Assembly: GCA_002105175.1 (NCBI GenBank)
Contig: MCGE01000036.1
Location: 310,001 to 374,000, forward strand
From: Absidia repens
Taxonomy: Eukaryota > Mucoromycota > Mucoromycetes > Mucorales > Cunninghamellaceae
Length of the DNA: 64,000 bases
Reading direction: 5' to 3'
This document shows, piece by piece, positions 53,889 through 63,929 of the stretch. Every line of letters starts with the position of its first letter. Position 1 is the stretch's first letter. The translations under genes and the position numbers were made by a program. Under the pieces are notes generated by a model that saw only the letters and a program-made list of their open reading frames with translations, made no database searches and was not told the DNA's origin.

Positions 53889-56374
53889 TGGCACCGCAAG
53901 GTAGTCCCGGGCCATCTTTGATAAAACTGGGAAAAGATCTTGGTTAGCCTTCCACCACCCCAAGACATCACGGGAGACTGCGTTCAGTTCCATTGAGCGA
54001 CGGTGATAAAGATCAACTTCATTGACTCGTTCTTCAACTCTTCGTGCTGCAATTCGACGACCGTAAGCGTGCTGTAACACTCGTGGTATTGCTTCTCCAT
54101 TAACCACAGGCGTTTCGTGATCGTCGTTCTGCGGTTGTCCATACTGTTGAGAATATTTTTGGTAATGGTCATCTAATTGCTGTCGACATAATTGAATAAA
54201 TTCTAATTCCCAGTTATTTCGATCGGTATAATCAATGTTGAGCCCAGGATCAAGTGCTGTCAAAAAAAAAAAATTAAAAATCTGTTTTTTGACCACTCTT
54301 TTTTTTTTATTATTACTTACAAAAAGCTACCATAGAAATAGGCGAATCGTCTGTCTTGACATAGTATTGTTGTAACTTGGAAAAACATACTTCAGCGGCC
54401 CTTTTGAGAGGTGAGTGGTCATTGCTTTGGTTGTCAATAAACTGGTCCAATGCGTCCATAAGAAAATTGTATGCAGGAATAACGATGTTGATGGTTGGAT
54501 AATCTTGCCCAGATATGAATTTTGTTGCTTCTTCGAAATCCTAAATAAACCCGATTAGTGCCCTATCAATTATGAACAGTGATATATAACGCTACCTCTA
54601 ATAAAGTTCGCATTTCGCCCAAGTATGTCCATTCTTCTTCAGATAACAAGTACGGTTGGAGGTCAACGTCGGTTGAAGTGATCATTGTAAGAGGCGTCCG
54701 TAATTCGATTGCTGTATTTATCATATGGTATGTGGAATTCCAGCGAGTTACGACATCCAATATTGGTTTGATTTTTTTGACACCATTACACTCATCGCGC
54801 AATCTGAGGAAGTGGCTCATTTTTTGATTTGACAGTCTTATTGATTTAATGCATTTTCGAAGCTATAATAAAACAAAAGATTTAGCGCTGAGTATATTAA
54901 AATAATTATGTAAACTTCACTTACATTTTTCAGACATGTTGGGATGTTTTCATTTTCTATACCGTCCGCTGTCGGTGCGCAACACAACGTGGAGAGAGCT
55001 GATTGAATGGCTAGGTTCATTATATGGGCCAGGCATCGCACATGGTGTTTTTTATGATTGAAGTCAATGCCTTCCAACATCCACTTGTTCTCGAGTGCTT
55101 TCATCATTGTGGTATTGTTGGACGCATTATCTGTTACCACCGCTAGAATCTATAAAAAATCGTTGGTGAGACTGGTATGCGTAGTCATTGTTACAGCAAG
55201 CGTTTACCTTCTTTTTGATACCGAGTTCAGTCAATGAGTTATCCAGATAAGTTGAAAGGTGTTCGCCTGAATGTTTATTTTCAATATGTATGAAATCCAA
55301 AAGAGTGTTGTTCAGCTTAAATTTTTTGTCTACATAGTGTCCAGTTACACCCATAAAGGAAAGGTTATTGGGAGACGTCCACATGTCCAAAGTAATTGAG
55401 ATTTTGGAGTCCACCAACTAAAAAAAAAAAAAAAAAAAAAAAAGGTAGAAAAAAGGTAGAAGGTAAGATAACTATGTTATTCAAAAAAAAAGGAAAAAAA
55501 AAAAAACTTGCCTGAAGCTGCGATATCAAGTTTGACCGATTGTTGTTGTAATTGTTGATGATTTGTGATCGTATCGTGACAGCTGTTGGGACAGCTACCG
55601 ACGGATTCAGGTACGATAATAGGGATTTGAAAAAAGGTGATTGAACAACAGTAAACGGCTGGTCGTCGCTTACCAACCATTCTGCCAAAAGTACGTTGAA
55701 TTTATCACTATCGAAAGCAAATTGCCTATATCACAATCAAATTTTAGTTAACTGATATATGCCTTTTCTTCTTCTTCATTTGTACTTACCTTTGGAAGAT
55801 TTCATCAATAGTGGGTTGTGCTTTGTCATCTACATCCTTGATCGTTCTGTAAATTTCGTAATGCTTTGCCTTGAGATGCTTCCATTGACCAGAGGTGGAT
55901 TTGTTTGTGCATTTGACAGTAAATAATCTGAAAATCAATGGTTAACAAAAACTCGTAACATTCTATTTAATATGTCTATTACCTGTTATTTTCCATACAC
56001 AACATGCAACTGGCAGTATTTCCATCTTCGTATAAGGCAAAATACGTCCATACCGGACTACTTCGTTGTCGTTTTCTTGGAGATTGAGTTAGCAATTGAG
56101 GCGGCAATTGAGCTGACGATGGAGCTGACGATGGAGTTGAGGATTGAGTTGAGGATTGAGTTGAGGATTGAGTTGAGGATTGAGTTACTGGTTGAAGTGA
56201 GAATGGAAATGGAGATTCAGTTGTCAATTGAGTTACTGATTGAGATCCTGAATGAGATCCTGAATGAGATCCTGATGGTGAAGTAATGGGCTCCATGTTA
56301 AACTCTAGACCACCATGATCTAGGTCTTCTTGCGATAGCATAGGGGTAAAAGAGTTAAATGCAGCGGGATACAT
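53635..56374 (-). CDS. hAT transposase, nine exons, intact
   Basis: Exons (minus strand): 56374-55983, 55927-55790, 55725-55512, 55417-55208, 55149-54925, 54862-54596, 54540-54321, 54256-53888, 53798-53635; joined frame 732 residues, no stop. Introns are GT-AG except the third, which starts GC (GCAAGT). Domains: Ser/Thr/Gln-rich N-terminus with SSTQ repeats; BED zinc finger (CMLCMENN in exon 1, HLKAKH in exon 2, residues about 120-160); the hAT catalytic region with SITLDMWTSPNN, VVTDNASNN and VRCLAHIMNLA; LDVVTRWNSTYHM; and the C-terminal dimerisation domain (WWKANQDLFPVLSKMARDYL, then SVPVERVFSSAKHT). Intron 8 contains a T run of about 56 bases on the plus strand. The acidic catalytic residues fit DMW and TDNA. 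Confidence 0.9.
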
Positions 56375-56524
56375 AACAAAAATAAGTTAAAAGTAATAAA
56401 AAGAAAGCAAAAAAAAAAAAAAAAAAAAAAAAACAACTTTTTTTATTTTTATATTGTTTATAACTTCAAATGCCGCCTGCCAAATCTATCAAAACCTAAA
56501 ACTTTATCGGGATATTCGAAACAA

Positions 56525-56870
56525 TACCACTAGTAAAATTGGTATTGATCAATACCTGTTAGCGGGATTAGCAATACCAATACCTTAGCGGGACGGTACC
56601 ACCAATAAAAATTGGTATTGATCAATACCTGTTAGCGGGATTAGCAATACCAAAACCTTAGCGGGACGGTACCACTAATAGGTATTGGTATTGATCAATA
56701 CTTCTTAGCGGGATTAGCAATACCAAAACCTTAGCGGGACAATACCCCTAATAGGTATTGGTATTGATCAATACCTCTTAGCGGGATTAGCAATACCAAA
56801 ACCTTAGCGAGACAATACCACTAGTAGGTATTGGTATTGATCGGTACCAGGTATTGAGGACTTTTTCTCA
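56525..56870 (+). repeat. Right subterminal repeat array of the hAT element
   Basis: Five units of the same 73-bp repeat, in the same orientation as the left array, with palindromes at 56541, 56614, 56687 (one mismatch), 56760 and 56833 (centre intact, ends altered to GGTACC). Confidence 0.9.
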
Positions 56871-57070
56871 ATACCATAATCGGGACGGGACCAAATTAAG
56901 AGCCCTAGGCGTCATGATCTGATTTCACTTTTTTATGCCTGAAAATTATATTTTTTTATATCATAACCACATCCCTATAAAAGGATGAATAATTTATACC
57001 AAATGAAGAGTAACAGCATTTTATTTTTATTTTTATTTTTTACAAGCCTACATATAACAACGAGCATTCG

Positions 57071-58505
57071 TCATAAAAAAAAATCAACAAACTCCGATTC
57101 AAGCGATGGGAACGTTTTATTTGGAGGAGTTGGTTGTGGTGTCAGTGACGCAGTCTGAAGTTGGAGTCAATGGGTGATTCCAATGGAGTGAGGAATCAAA
57201 ATTAGACATTTTGGTTACTGTAATTCTAATAATGTACAGTATGTAATACGGAGGAGAAACGGGAGTGGTGTACAGTATAAATGATATACAGATAAATAAT
57301 GGCCGGAACTTGAATTTCCATTTTTTGCGTACTGCGAAAACTAAAATGACTGCTGGCTGAATTCGATAACAGGATTGGTGGGAATGTGACGTTCAACTAA
57401 AATTTTTTTGTCTTGTTTATAAATCCGACCTAACAAAAAAAAATCTTTTTTCCCTCTCTTTTCTCTAACCACAATCACTTGGAGATCGTTGTCAATCTAC
57501 TTTGTCCTGTCTCAAAGTAGCAATGGGCGGCTACTTTTTGAACAGTATTGGTAAGTTTTCAACGTCATACTTTACTTTTTATATAAGAATCATGTTTCAC
57601 TCACTTTTTTTAATTTCGTTTGCATTCAATGAGCCTGTTGCTGGCTTGGATGTCCAAGCCAGTAGCAACCCCTCTGTAGGATTGGGACTCATGATGATAT
57701 TTTACCGGCTTTCCTCCCTTTTTCTCGGATGATTGTAAATCTTACAAGTTGATTCCTATCGGTATTTGTTTGAAGTCTGGGCTTCTCACTTTTTTGTTGG
57801 GAGTCCATCAACGTTTTTTTGCACATGATGAACTTGTTATCTTCCCTATGATTGTGACGAAAAGGTTCAGCTGGGCGAATCCTTTGGTGGTCGAAATACA
57901 TATACATAGGAATTGGTTCTGTTTCAACAGTTCTGATACAACCGTTCTGACGCACTCCTCAAATTGTTTCTTGGTAGTCAAACCTTTTTGCAAATGATGA
58001 ACAAATCTTCTCCTTTTGGTACAAAAAAGAATTCACCGGGTTTGATTCTTTTGATGACCGTAAAAACGATCAATTCTGATGCACATGCTGGTTCCTATCT
58101 AGATATCATAAAGGGGTTTTTTAGTTGCCAAGTAGATTAGTTTTTTATGATATGATTTATATTAGATGATTCAAATAAAACAAAACATATTGTACAACTT
58201 GATTCGATTCTTTGGTCTTTTTATTTATTGATTATACTTGATATATTTACAGTATATTATTTCTGTAGTTACAGTATGTGAATCATCATCTAGTGACTAT
58301 TAATGGGGGTGATAATGGGGATGTACTTTAGCTGGAATGAAATGTAGTGTGAGTAGTGTTTAAGGAGGAATACTGTATATTAAATATGAAATAGAAGTTG
58401 AGTATACAGTAAATAAAATGAAGATGAAAGAGATGGCAATAGATTCCAGGATTGTAAATCCAACAAACAACTACGTATGTTATTCTTTATTCCTGTATAT
58501 ACAGT
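57071..58505. other. Region without a confidently assigned gene
   Basis: 57480-57730 has a pyrimidine-rich leader and an ATG at 57522 (MGGYFLNSI followed by a GTAAGT donor), possibly a first exon, but I could not find a convincing next exon. 57740-58120 reads as two diverged copies of a degenerate block (CACATGATGAAC and CAAATGATGAAC; GATTGTGACGAAAAGG and TTGATGACCGTAAAAACG). The rest, to 58500, is AT-rich. Confidence 0.35.
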
Positions 58506-58805
58506 TGTAATATTTGATAAAATAATAAGAAGACGTTATAAGAAATAAGTGATATAACAGATATGGTTTTTATTGAATAAAATGAGGAAGGGCTTTTATA
58601 ATAAAATGGGAAAAAGAAGGCTGTGCTAGTTGTGGCTGTGGATATGGTCGAAGAATGGTAATTTGAGGCTATGGGAAGTTGGTTATCTGTAGATATAAGT
58701 GTATATGCCTAAGTAGTGGATGCTCGAGGCTGTGTCTTATACCTGTATAGGAATGACAAGTGTGATAGTGTGGGAAATGATTAGTGACAGATGACAAATA
58801 CGACA
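58506..58805 (-). mobile_element. Solo LTR, family B (copy B5)
   Basis: 300 bp, family B, minus orientation, flanked by the exact duplication ACAGT (58501-58505 and 58806-58810). Confidence 0.95.
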
Positions 58806-58937
58806 ACAGTATGTTGATGATAAAGAAACTGAAGATACAATTATGAAAGTCTCCAAAAGTCCCCAGAATTTCAACCCTTAATGAATTCGCTTATCGACCA
58901 AAAAGATCTCAATAACCGAATTGGCATATCACACCCT

Positions 58938-59145
58938 GTTGTATTATACATATAAATGTAGCAATAAAGTGTGACATTGATATGAATCAGGCACAATGCA
59001 AGTGAAATAAAATAAAGAAATTTAAATCCAGTGCTAAAGTACAAGGGCTCGGATCAGGCATGGGTGCCATGGTGTGGTTTCACTTTTTCATGCCTTTGAA
59101 AAAGAATCCCATCCACTATTTCAATCCGTAGAAGTAGTTGTTGTG
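58938..59145 (+). mobile_element. LTR-like family F (copy F4), broken by D2
   Basis: TGTTGTATTATACATATAAA, GTGACATTGATATGAATCAG, GTGGTTTCACTTTTTCATGC, then stops in GTAGAAGTAGTTGT where LTR D2 begins. It lacks the internal stretch seen between 52961 and the right half of F3. Confidence 0.65.
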
Positions 59146-59278
59146 TGTCAGAAATAATACACCTCCCCATCTGAGTATTAACATGCTAATGAATCTCAGA
59201 TTAAGGAACGACTATTGGAATAATTAGGCATGGTATGATAAATCCTAAGCATTGATTATAAAGCATCTAATGGGTCAT
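59146..59278 (+). mobile_element. Partial LTR, family D (copy D2)
   Basis: TGTCAGAAATAATACACC followed by about 115 bases that match D1 (minus) closely; breaks after GGGTCAT, where LTR J begins. Confidence 0.7.
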
Positions 59279-60155
59279 TGTCATATTCCTGGTTCCTGAA
59301 AAGCAATATTTACAGTACAGTAGGGGTCCAAAAAAAAAGGCAACAAATTAAAACTTAGCCACTAAAAAGTGATTCCCACACAGCCGCCGCCACAATAATT
59401 ACCTGTTTACTTTTTACAACTATGGCCTTAAAAACCTGAACAAAAAGCACAAGCGATCGCGTCTCGAAAAACCGGAATGACGCTGCAGGAAATCGCCAAT
59501 GAATTGCAGGTCAATCGTTCGACGATCTGCCGCACAATCAAGGCTTATGAGAGAACTGGCTCGTTTGAAAGGAAAAAAGGTTCAGGGCGTAAAAGAAAAA
59601 TACTTTCGGCACGTAACGTCCGTCAACTGAAGAGGCTCGTCTACCAACAACGCCGTGGAAGGCTTAATGACTTCCAACGTCAAATGGCGGTCAAAGTGTC
59701 AATTCGGACTCTGCGATGTACGTTGCACGCTAACGGCTTCCACTCCAGAGTTGCAAAGAAAAAGCCTTATCTTAAGCCTAGACATATTAAGGAAAGGAAG
59801 AAGTTCGGCCTGCGACACAAAAATTGGACGAAAGAAGACTTGAGGAAGGTTTATTGGATGGATAAATCGAGCTTCGAAGGAGGTAAATGCTCTCGACGTC
59901 ATCTTTGTCGGAGTGATACGTGTGGTGCTTATAACTTGCTGTGAGGATGTTCGGCAGAGGGTTCCAAGATCGTATTATACAGCAATACGATAATAACAAA
60001 TAAAATAACAAATTCAACTTCCGTGATCAATATACAGTTCAAGATAAAGATATGTTTTATTTAGCTGTCAATTAAAATAACTTAAATACTAAAAAGGAGA
60101 GCGGTCACACGTTGAAGGTACCGTTCTGCTTCATATACAACGTGGCCACGTTTCA

Positions 60156-60562
60156 TCCCCCCACCTTAAACTAAACTTCCAGTAAAAATAATAAGAAAAT
60201 CTATAACAAATCCAATCTTCATCATTCGTTTCACATATGACTTCGTCGGCATTTCCGGTATGCAGGGCTTCTTGCTGAGCTTGGCCAACTCCGTTCTTTG
60301 GAGCAGCCTTCCAGAGATAGACACATACCGCCTGGCCATCGTTCTAATTATATCCATTGTAGTCGTTGTACACTTTGTTTCCGGTCTTCTTTCGATCTGA
60401 CTGTTTCCGTGTATTGATGTCGTTGTTGTAGTTGTTGTTATTATCTTCGTTGTTATTGTAATGTTCATATAATTCTAATCTAAAGGGTTCAATTTCTATT
60501 CTAAGTGGTCAATTTTAATTTCTAAACTATGATCAAATCGATCAGGAGGTATTTTTTTTTTA

Positions 60563-60575
<13 letters not shown>
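60156..60575. other. Non-coding interior between the 3' LTR and protease
   Basis: A stretch with TTATTGTTGTT-like repeats (60410-60460). No convincing frame; it is the former position of the pol sequence removed by the deletion or of the 3' untranslated part. Confidence 0.4.
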
Positions 60576-60593
<18 letters not shown>

Positions 60594-61496
60594 TTCTTTC
60601 CTTTTTTTTTTTTTTTTCTTGAAAAAAATATCTTCTTCGTCGTCGACACACACATCCAACGAACAACTATCACTACATTCCACCAACCTTGATAACGCAT
60701 CCGCTGGGTTTTCCAATCCTTTCGGTAAGCTTCCATTAGTGCTGATTGCGTGACCCAAACATTCGTCTTCTTGTCGGCTAAAGTAACTTTTCTTCTTTTT
60801 CTTCCGCAGGTTGTACTTCGTACAGGCTTCCTTCACACATTCATCTTCTTGCCGAGTTACTTGGTACGGTTTGCTCGCATTCGGGGTGTCCACAATGGTT
60901 ACGGTCTTGTGCTTGAATCCTTGAACTACAACATCTTTACCGCTTCTTGTAGGGATCACCAGTCTTCTTTCTTGAGGGAGAGGTACAGCACCATACGCTT
61001 CAAACCATGTCATACCCAGCAGCATCAAATCAGCCTTGTTGTCGTGTACGATGAAGTGTTCCGGTCTCAGCTTGCCACCTACACGCAATCGCACCTGCTC
61101 GCATACACCGTTCGGCTTTGAAGGGTTGCCATCCAATTGCTCAATTGTCATCCGATCTCCATTCACCTTCAGACCCAACTTTCTTGCCAATCCTTTACTG
61201 ATCACCGATGTAGCTGCACCAGTATCGACAACTGCCTCCGTCTCCAACTTGCCGATTTTCGCAGTGACCATGAATGGTGACGCTTCCTTCAACCGATTGA
61301 TGTCATATGCGTATTCATAGTGTGTATCATCCTCCGACTCGTAGCCAGACAAACTATCCTCGACTTCAGATTCCACTTCAGATGATTCATCGTCAGAAGA
61401 ATAGCCGGACGGATACAAATACGAATCAACATCGTCACCCTCAGAACTATCATCGCTGCCCTCGGAACTCGTATCATATTCGCCCTCAGAACTCAC
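60576..61496 (-). pseudogene. Retroviral-type aspartic protease joined to the end of RNase H
   Basis: An acidic N-terminus rich in Ser/Glu/Asp, then a retropepsin domain: EAVVDTGAATSVISKGLARK with the DTGA active site, then ADLMLLGMTWFEAYGAV. After VTRQEDECVKEACTKYNL the protein runs directly into GLENPADALSRLVECSD, the very end of the RNase H/connection region in Ty3-type pol; RT and most of RNase H are deleted between them. A Lys run closes the frame. Confidence 0.8.
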
Positions 61497-61685
61497 TTCA
61501 TCATCCGAATTCTCAATACACTTGCGGTTTGGACCTTCCTTCAGTATTCACATTCCACACCTTCACGCCTTGTACCGTATACACGGGTCTTGCTTCAGCT
61601 CCGGTAAGTCCTATGTTGTTAGTACTAATAAATTGGGGTTTTTCTTCGTTTTTATTTTTTTCGCGGACAATAGGGTTCCCAATTC

Positions 61686-62579
61686 CTATTGCCCCTCGTC
61701 TTTTCCCGACTCTTCACTTACTTCTCTATTGGGACAATGACGACTCATGTGGCCTTCGTCACCGCAATTGTAACAAACGAAACGTGCCATCGGTTGTCGT
61801 TGGTAATATTGGTGTTGTTGATCAGGACGAGGTTGCTGGCCTGGGTGTTGCTGCTGCTGTTGCTGATTCACTAGGAACACCTGTAGACTCTTGAAGTTTT
61901 CCACAAGGCTGTCCATACTATCCTTCATAGAAAACTCGCTATCCTCTTTTTTAAAATTTTGGTGTCTAGCCAAAAGTAGATTATTTTTAGTAGTTTTTTT
62001 TTGTGTAGTCATTATTTTCTTTTTTTGTTAATAAAGTATTATTATTTTTTTCAATTTCATTGTCCATGTTTTTAATGTTTTTATACTTATAGAAGAGCAT
62101 TTCTGCCTTCTTGACAAACTTCATCGTTTCACCATATCCTTTAAGTCCTTCCTTCTCCACTTCGTAGGCAAGTTCAGGTTTCAGTGACTTAAGAAGGTGG
62201 CGTTTCTTCGTCTTGTCGTCGGTAACGTCTAACCGGGTAAACAGCTCTTCCAATGTCAGCTGCAATTCGTTTACTGAGCCTTCGCCTTGCTTAATGTTTT
62301 CCAGCTCGGTCCACCAAGATTCTTCTACATCGGCGGAGACGAAAATTCTTGAAAATTTTTCTTGAAATCGGACCAATCCTTGATTGCGGCTTTCTCCATG
62401 TCCCACCAGGTAGCTGCATTTCCTTTGAGGAAGGTAGGTACGATCTTGAGAGTATAATTATCGTCCATGTTTACAGCGTCCATCCAATTTTCTACATTTC
62501 TTAGCCATAAAAGAGGGTTTTCGGAAGAGTAACCGTAGAAACGGTCAGGCTTGTCCACATATTGCTGAGGGTTGAACAT
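61686..62579 (-). pseudogene. Gag with zinc knuckle, frameshifted
   Basis: From the ATG at 62579: FNPQQYVDKPDRFYGYSSEN, NWMDAVNMDDNYTL, GNAATWWDMEKA (gag core), a frame change near 62340-62400, then RFQEKFSRIFVSADVEESWW to LLKSLKPELAYEVEKEGL. A further shift near 62000 leads to the Gln-rich stretch and a CCHC knuckle (CYNCGDEGHMSRHC). At least two frame shifts are needed, so this gag is not intact unless a homopolymer is misread. Confidence 0.75.
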
Positions 62580-62935
62580 TGCGGGATTTCAAAAGGTTTT
62601 TTTTTTCAAAAAATAGGGGCAGGGGGGCTTGCGTAGTACAATAATAAATAATGCAGTTGATGCCCAGGGTTCTCCACCAAAATGATACGTGTGGTGCTTA
62701 TAACTTGCTGTGAGGGTGTTCGGCAGAGGGTTCCAAGATCGTATTATACAGCAATACGATAATAACAAATTCAACTTCCGTGATCAATATACAGTTCAAG
62801 ATAAAGATATGTTTTATTTAGCTGTCAATTAAAATAACTTAAATACTAAAAAGGAGAGCGTCACTGAGGGAAGTGACCGGTCACACGTTGAATGTACCGT
62901 TCTGCTTGAAAAACAACGTGGCCACGTTTCAGGAG

Positions 62936-63205
62936 AAGGGGCTCCCCTTTGTCCAAGTGGCATAAAGCGAAGTTGCCGGAAATTGCAGGCGTTGGTTCGG
63001 TTACCTGGTCTACAAAAATTCTCTTTCGTTTGATCCAAGTTTTATGAAAATATGCATGACCCTTGTCGGCTGGTTGGAAAATTAGTATTCAGATAGTTGT
63101 ACCTCCACAAAATTGCTCATAGTGCGTTTTATTAGATATAGTTTTCTTATACGTAAGCAAAGCGTCACTCCAATATATACGGTCCATTTGAAATACAAAA
63201 AAAAA
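62936..63205 (+). mobile_element. tRNA-Ser-like SINE with poly(A) tail
   Basis: About 270 bp beginning AAGGGGCTCCCC. The next bases, TTTGTCCAAGTGGCATAAAG, align with a tRNA-Ser box A region (TGTCCGAGTGG then TAAGGCG), and GTTGGTTCGGTTACC 40 bases on resembles box B. The body is unrelated, ending in an A run (63196-63206). A 13-base duplication ATCTTTGTCGGAG is present on the left of the nest (59901-59913) and right of the tail (63206-63218). Poly(A), a long target duplication and tRNA-like head are typical of SINEs. Confidence 0.7.
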
Positions 63206-63747
63206 ATCTTTGTCGGAGAAGATCCTTCGAAAGGCATTATTTGAGTTGTCAGGCACCAACTTTCAAGAGTAACAGGATCTCGGTGATGGTTTGGGGTGGA
63301 ATCATGTATGGCAAGAAAACTGAATTGGCCATATTCAGGAAGCAGGCGTGGAAACGTCGGATCACCGCACAAGGTTATGTAGATCAAGTCTACGAAGGTC
63401 CCCTGTCTCGTTTTTTGGACAACAATGATGATATTGCAGAAGACTGGGTACTGATGGAAGATGGGGCGCCAACCCATAGAAGCAATGCGCCAAAGTTCTG
63501 GAGACAGGACAATGGGATCACTAGGATCGTATGGCCGGCGCAGTCGCCCGATCTCAATCCCATCGAGAATCTTTGGTATAAGCTAAAGGTTAAAGTCCAG
63601 AATGCAACCTATGCTGGAATGCCGTCAGATAGGTTTGAAAAGGTAATCACTGATTGCTGGAATTCCTTTACAGCTGATGATTTTAATCATCTTATTGATT
63701 CTATGTCTGAAAGGATCAAGGTGGTGAAAGCACACGATGGTGATTAG

Positions 63748-63929
63748 CATATATCTATTTTATTTTTTAATAAAAATATCCTTATACAGTATTAAATAAA
63801 AAGCTTATCAACATCACTTTTTGAAAATCAATATGGTCTTTGCGAGATTTTGCTATGTTTAGAAATTACCATTTTAAAAAAAGACGGAATTTTAATTTGT
63901 TGCTTTTTTTTTGGCCCCCTACTATCCTG
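63748..63929 (+). other. Right end of the Tc1/mariner element
   Basis: Non-coding 3' part: an AATAAA at 63768-63773 just after the transposase stop, then the inverted repeat. Confidence 0.7.

Larger units (their letters stand above)
52970..56907 (-). mobile_element. Complete hAT DNA transposon
   Basis: 3938 bp with perfect 12-bp terminal inverted repeats TAGGGCTCTTAA (52970-52981) and TTAAGAGCCCTA (56896-56907) and the 8-bp target duplication GGCGTCAT (52962-52969 and 56908-56915). An 8-bp duplication is diagnostic of the hAT superfamily. One intact transposase gene on the minus strand. Palindrome-containing tandem repeats lie just inside both ends. The element seems structurally complete and may be mobile. 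Confidence 0.95.
52838..57070 (+). mobile_element. LTR-like family F (copy F3), split by the hAT element
   Basis: Left part 52838-52969 (TTGTTGTATTTTGCATATAA to ATTGGCGTCAT), right part 56908-57070 (GGCGTCATGATCTGATTTCA to AATGAAGAGTAACAGC). The join, at GGCGTCAT, corresponds to GGTGTCATGATCTG in F1, so the hAT is inside this repeat. Confidence 0.8.
59914..62931 (-). mobile_element. Gag-protease-only LTR retroelement (internally deleted)
   Basis: LTRs at 59914-60155 (242 bp) and 62683-62931 (249 bp) share TGATACGTGTGGTGCTTATA at the left and GGCCACGTTTCA at the right; they differ by a 12-base insertion in the left one and a 20-base segment missing from it. Possible 4-bp duplication GGAG (59910-59913, 62932-62935). 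A TGG-starting site (TGGTGGAGAACCCTGGGC) lies four bases inside the 5' LTR and a purine tract (AAGGTGGGGGGA) borders the 3' LTR. RT, most of RNase H, and integrase are missing, so it would depend on a helper. Confidence 0.85.
59477..63747 (+). pseudogene. Tc1/mariner transposase split by nested insertions
   Basis: Left part 59477-59913: helix-turn-helix (TLQEIANELQVNRSTICRTI) and basic linker (GSGRKRKIL), up to the first catalytic aspartate (VYWMDKSSF). Right part 63219-63747: VMVWGGIMYGKK, second aspartate (LMEDGAPTHRS), SPDLNPIENLW with the third catalytic glutamate, separated from the second by 34 residues (DD34E). Apart from the insertion at GGKCSRRHLC and one copy of its duplicated target, the frame is open on both sides, so the transposase looks to have been intact when it was hit. 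Confidence 0.88.
59313..63929 (+). mobile_element. Tc1/mariner DNA transposon, interrupted
   Basis: Inverted ends: left CAGTACAGTAGGGGTCCAAA, right (reverse complement) CAGGATAGTAGGGGGCCAAA, both continuing through an A run into GCAACAAATTAAAA. It is flanked by TA on both sides (59311-59312, 63930-63931), the standard target. The host element without its insert would be about 1.3 kb, normal for the family. A SINE and an LTR element occupy 59914-63205. Confidence 0.9.
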
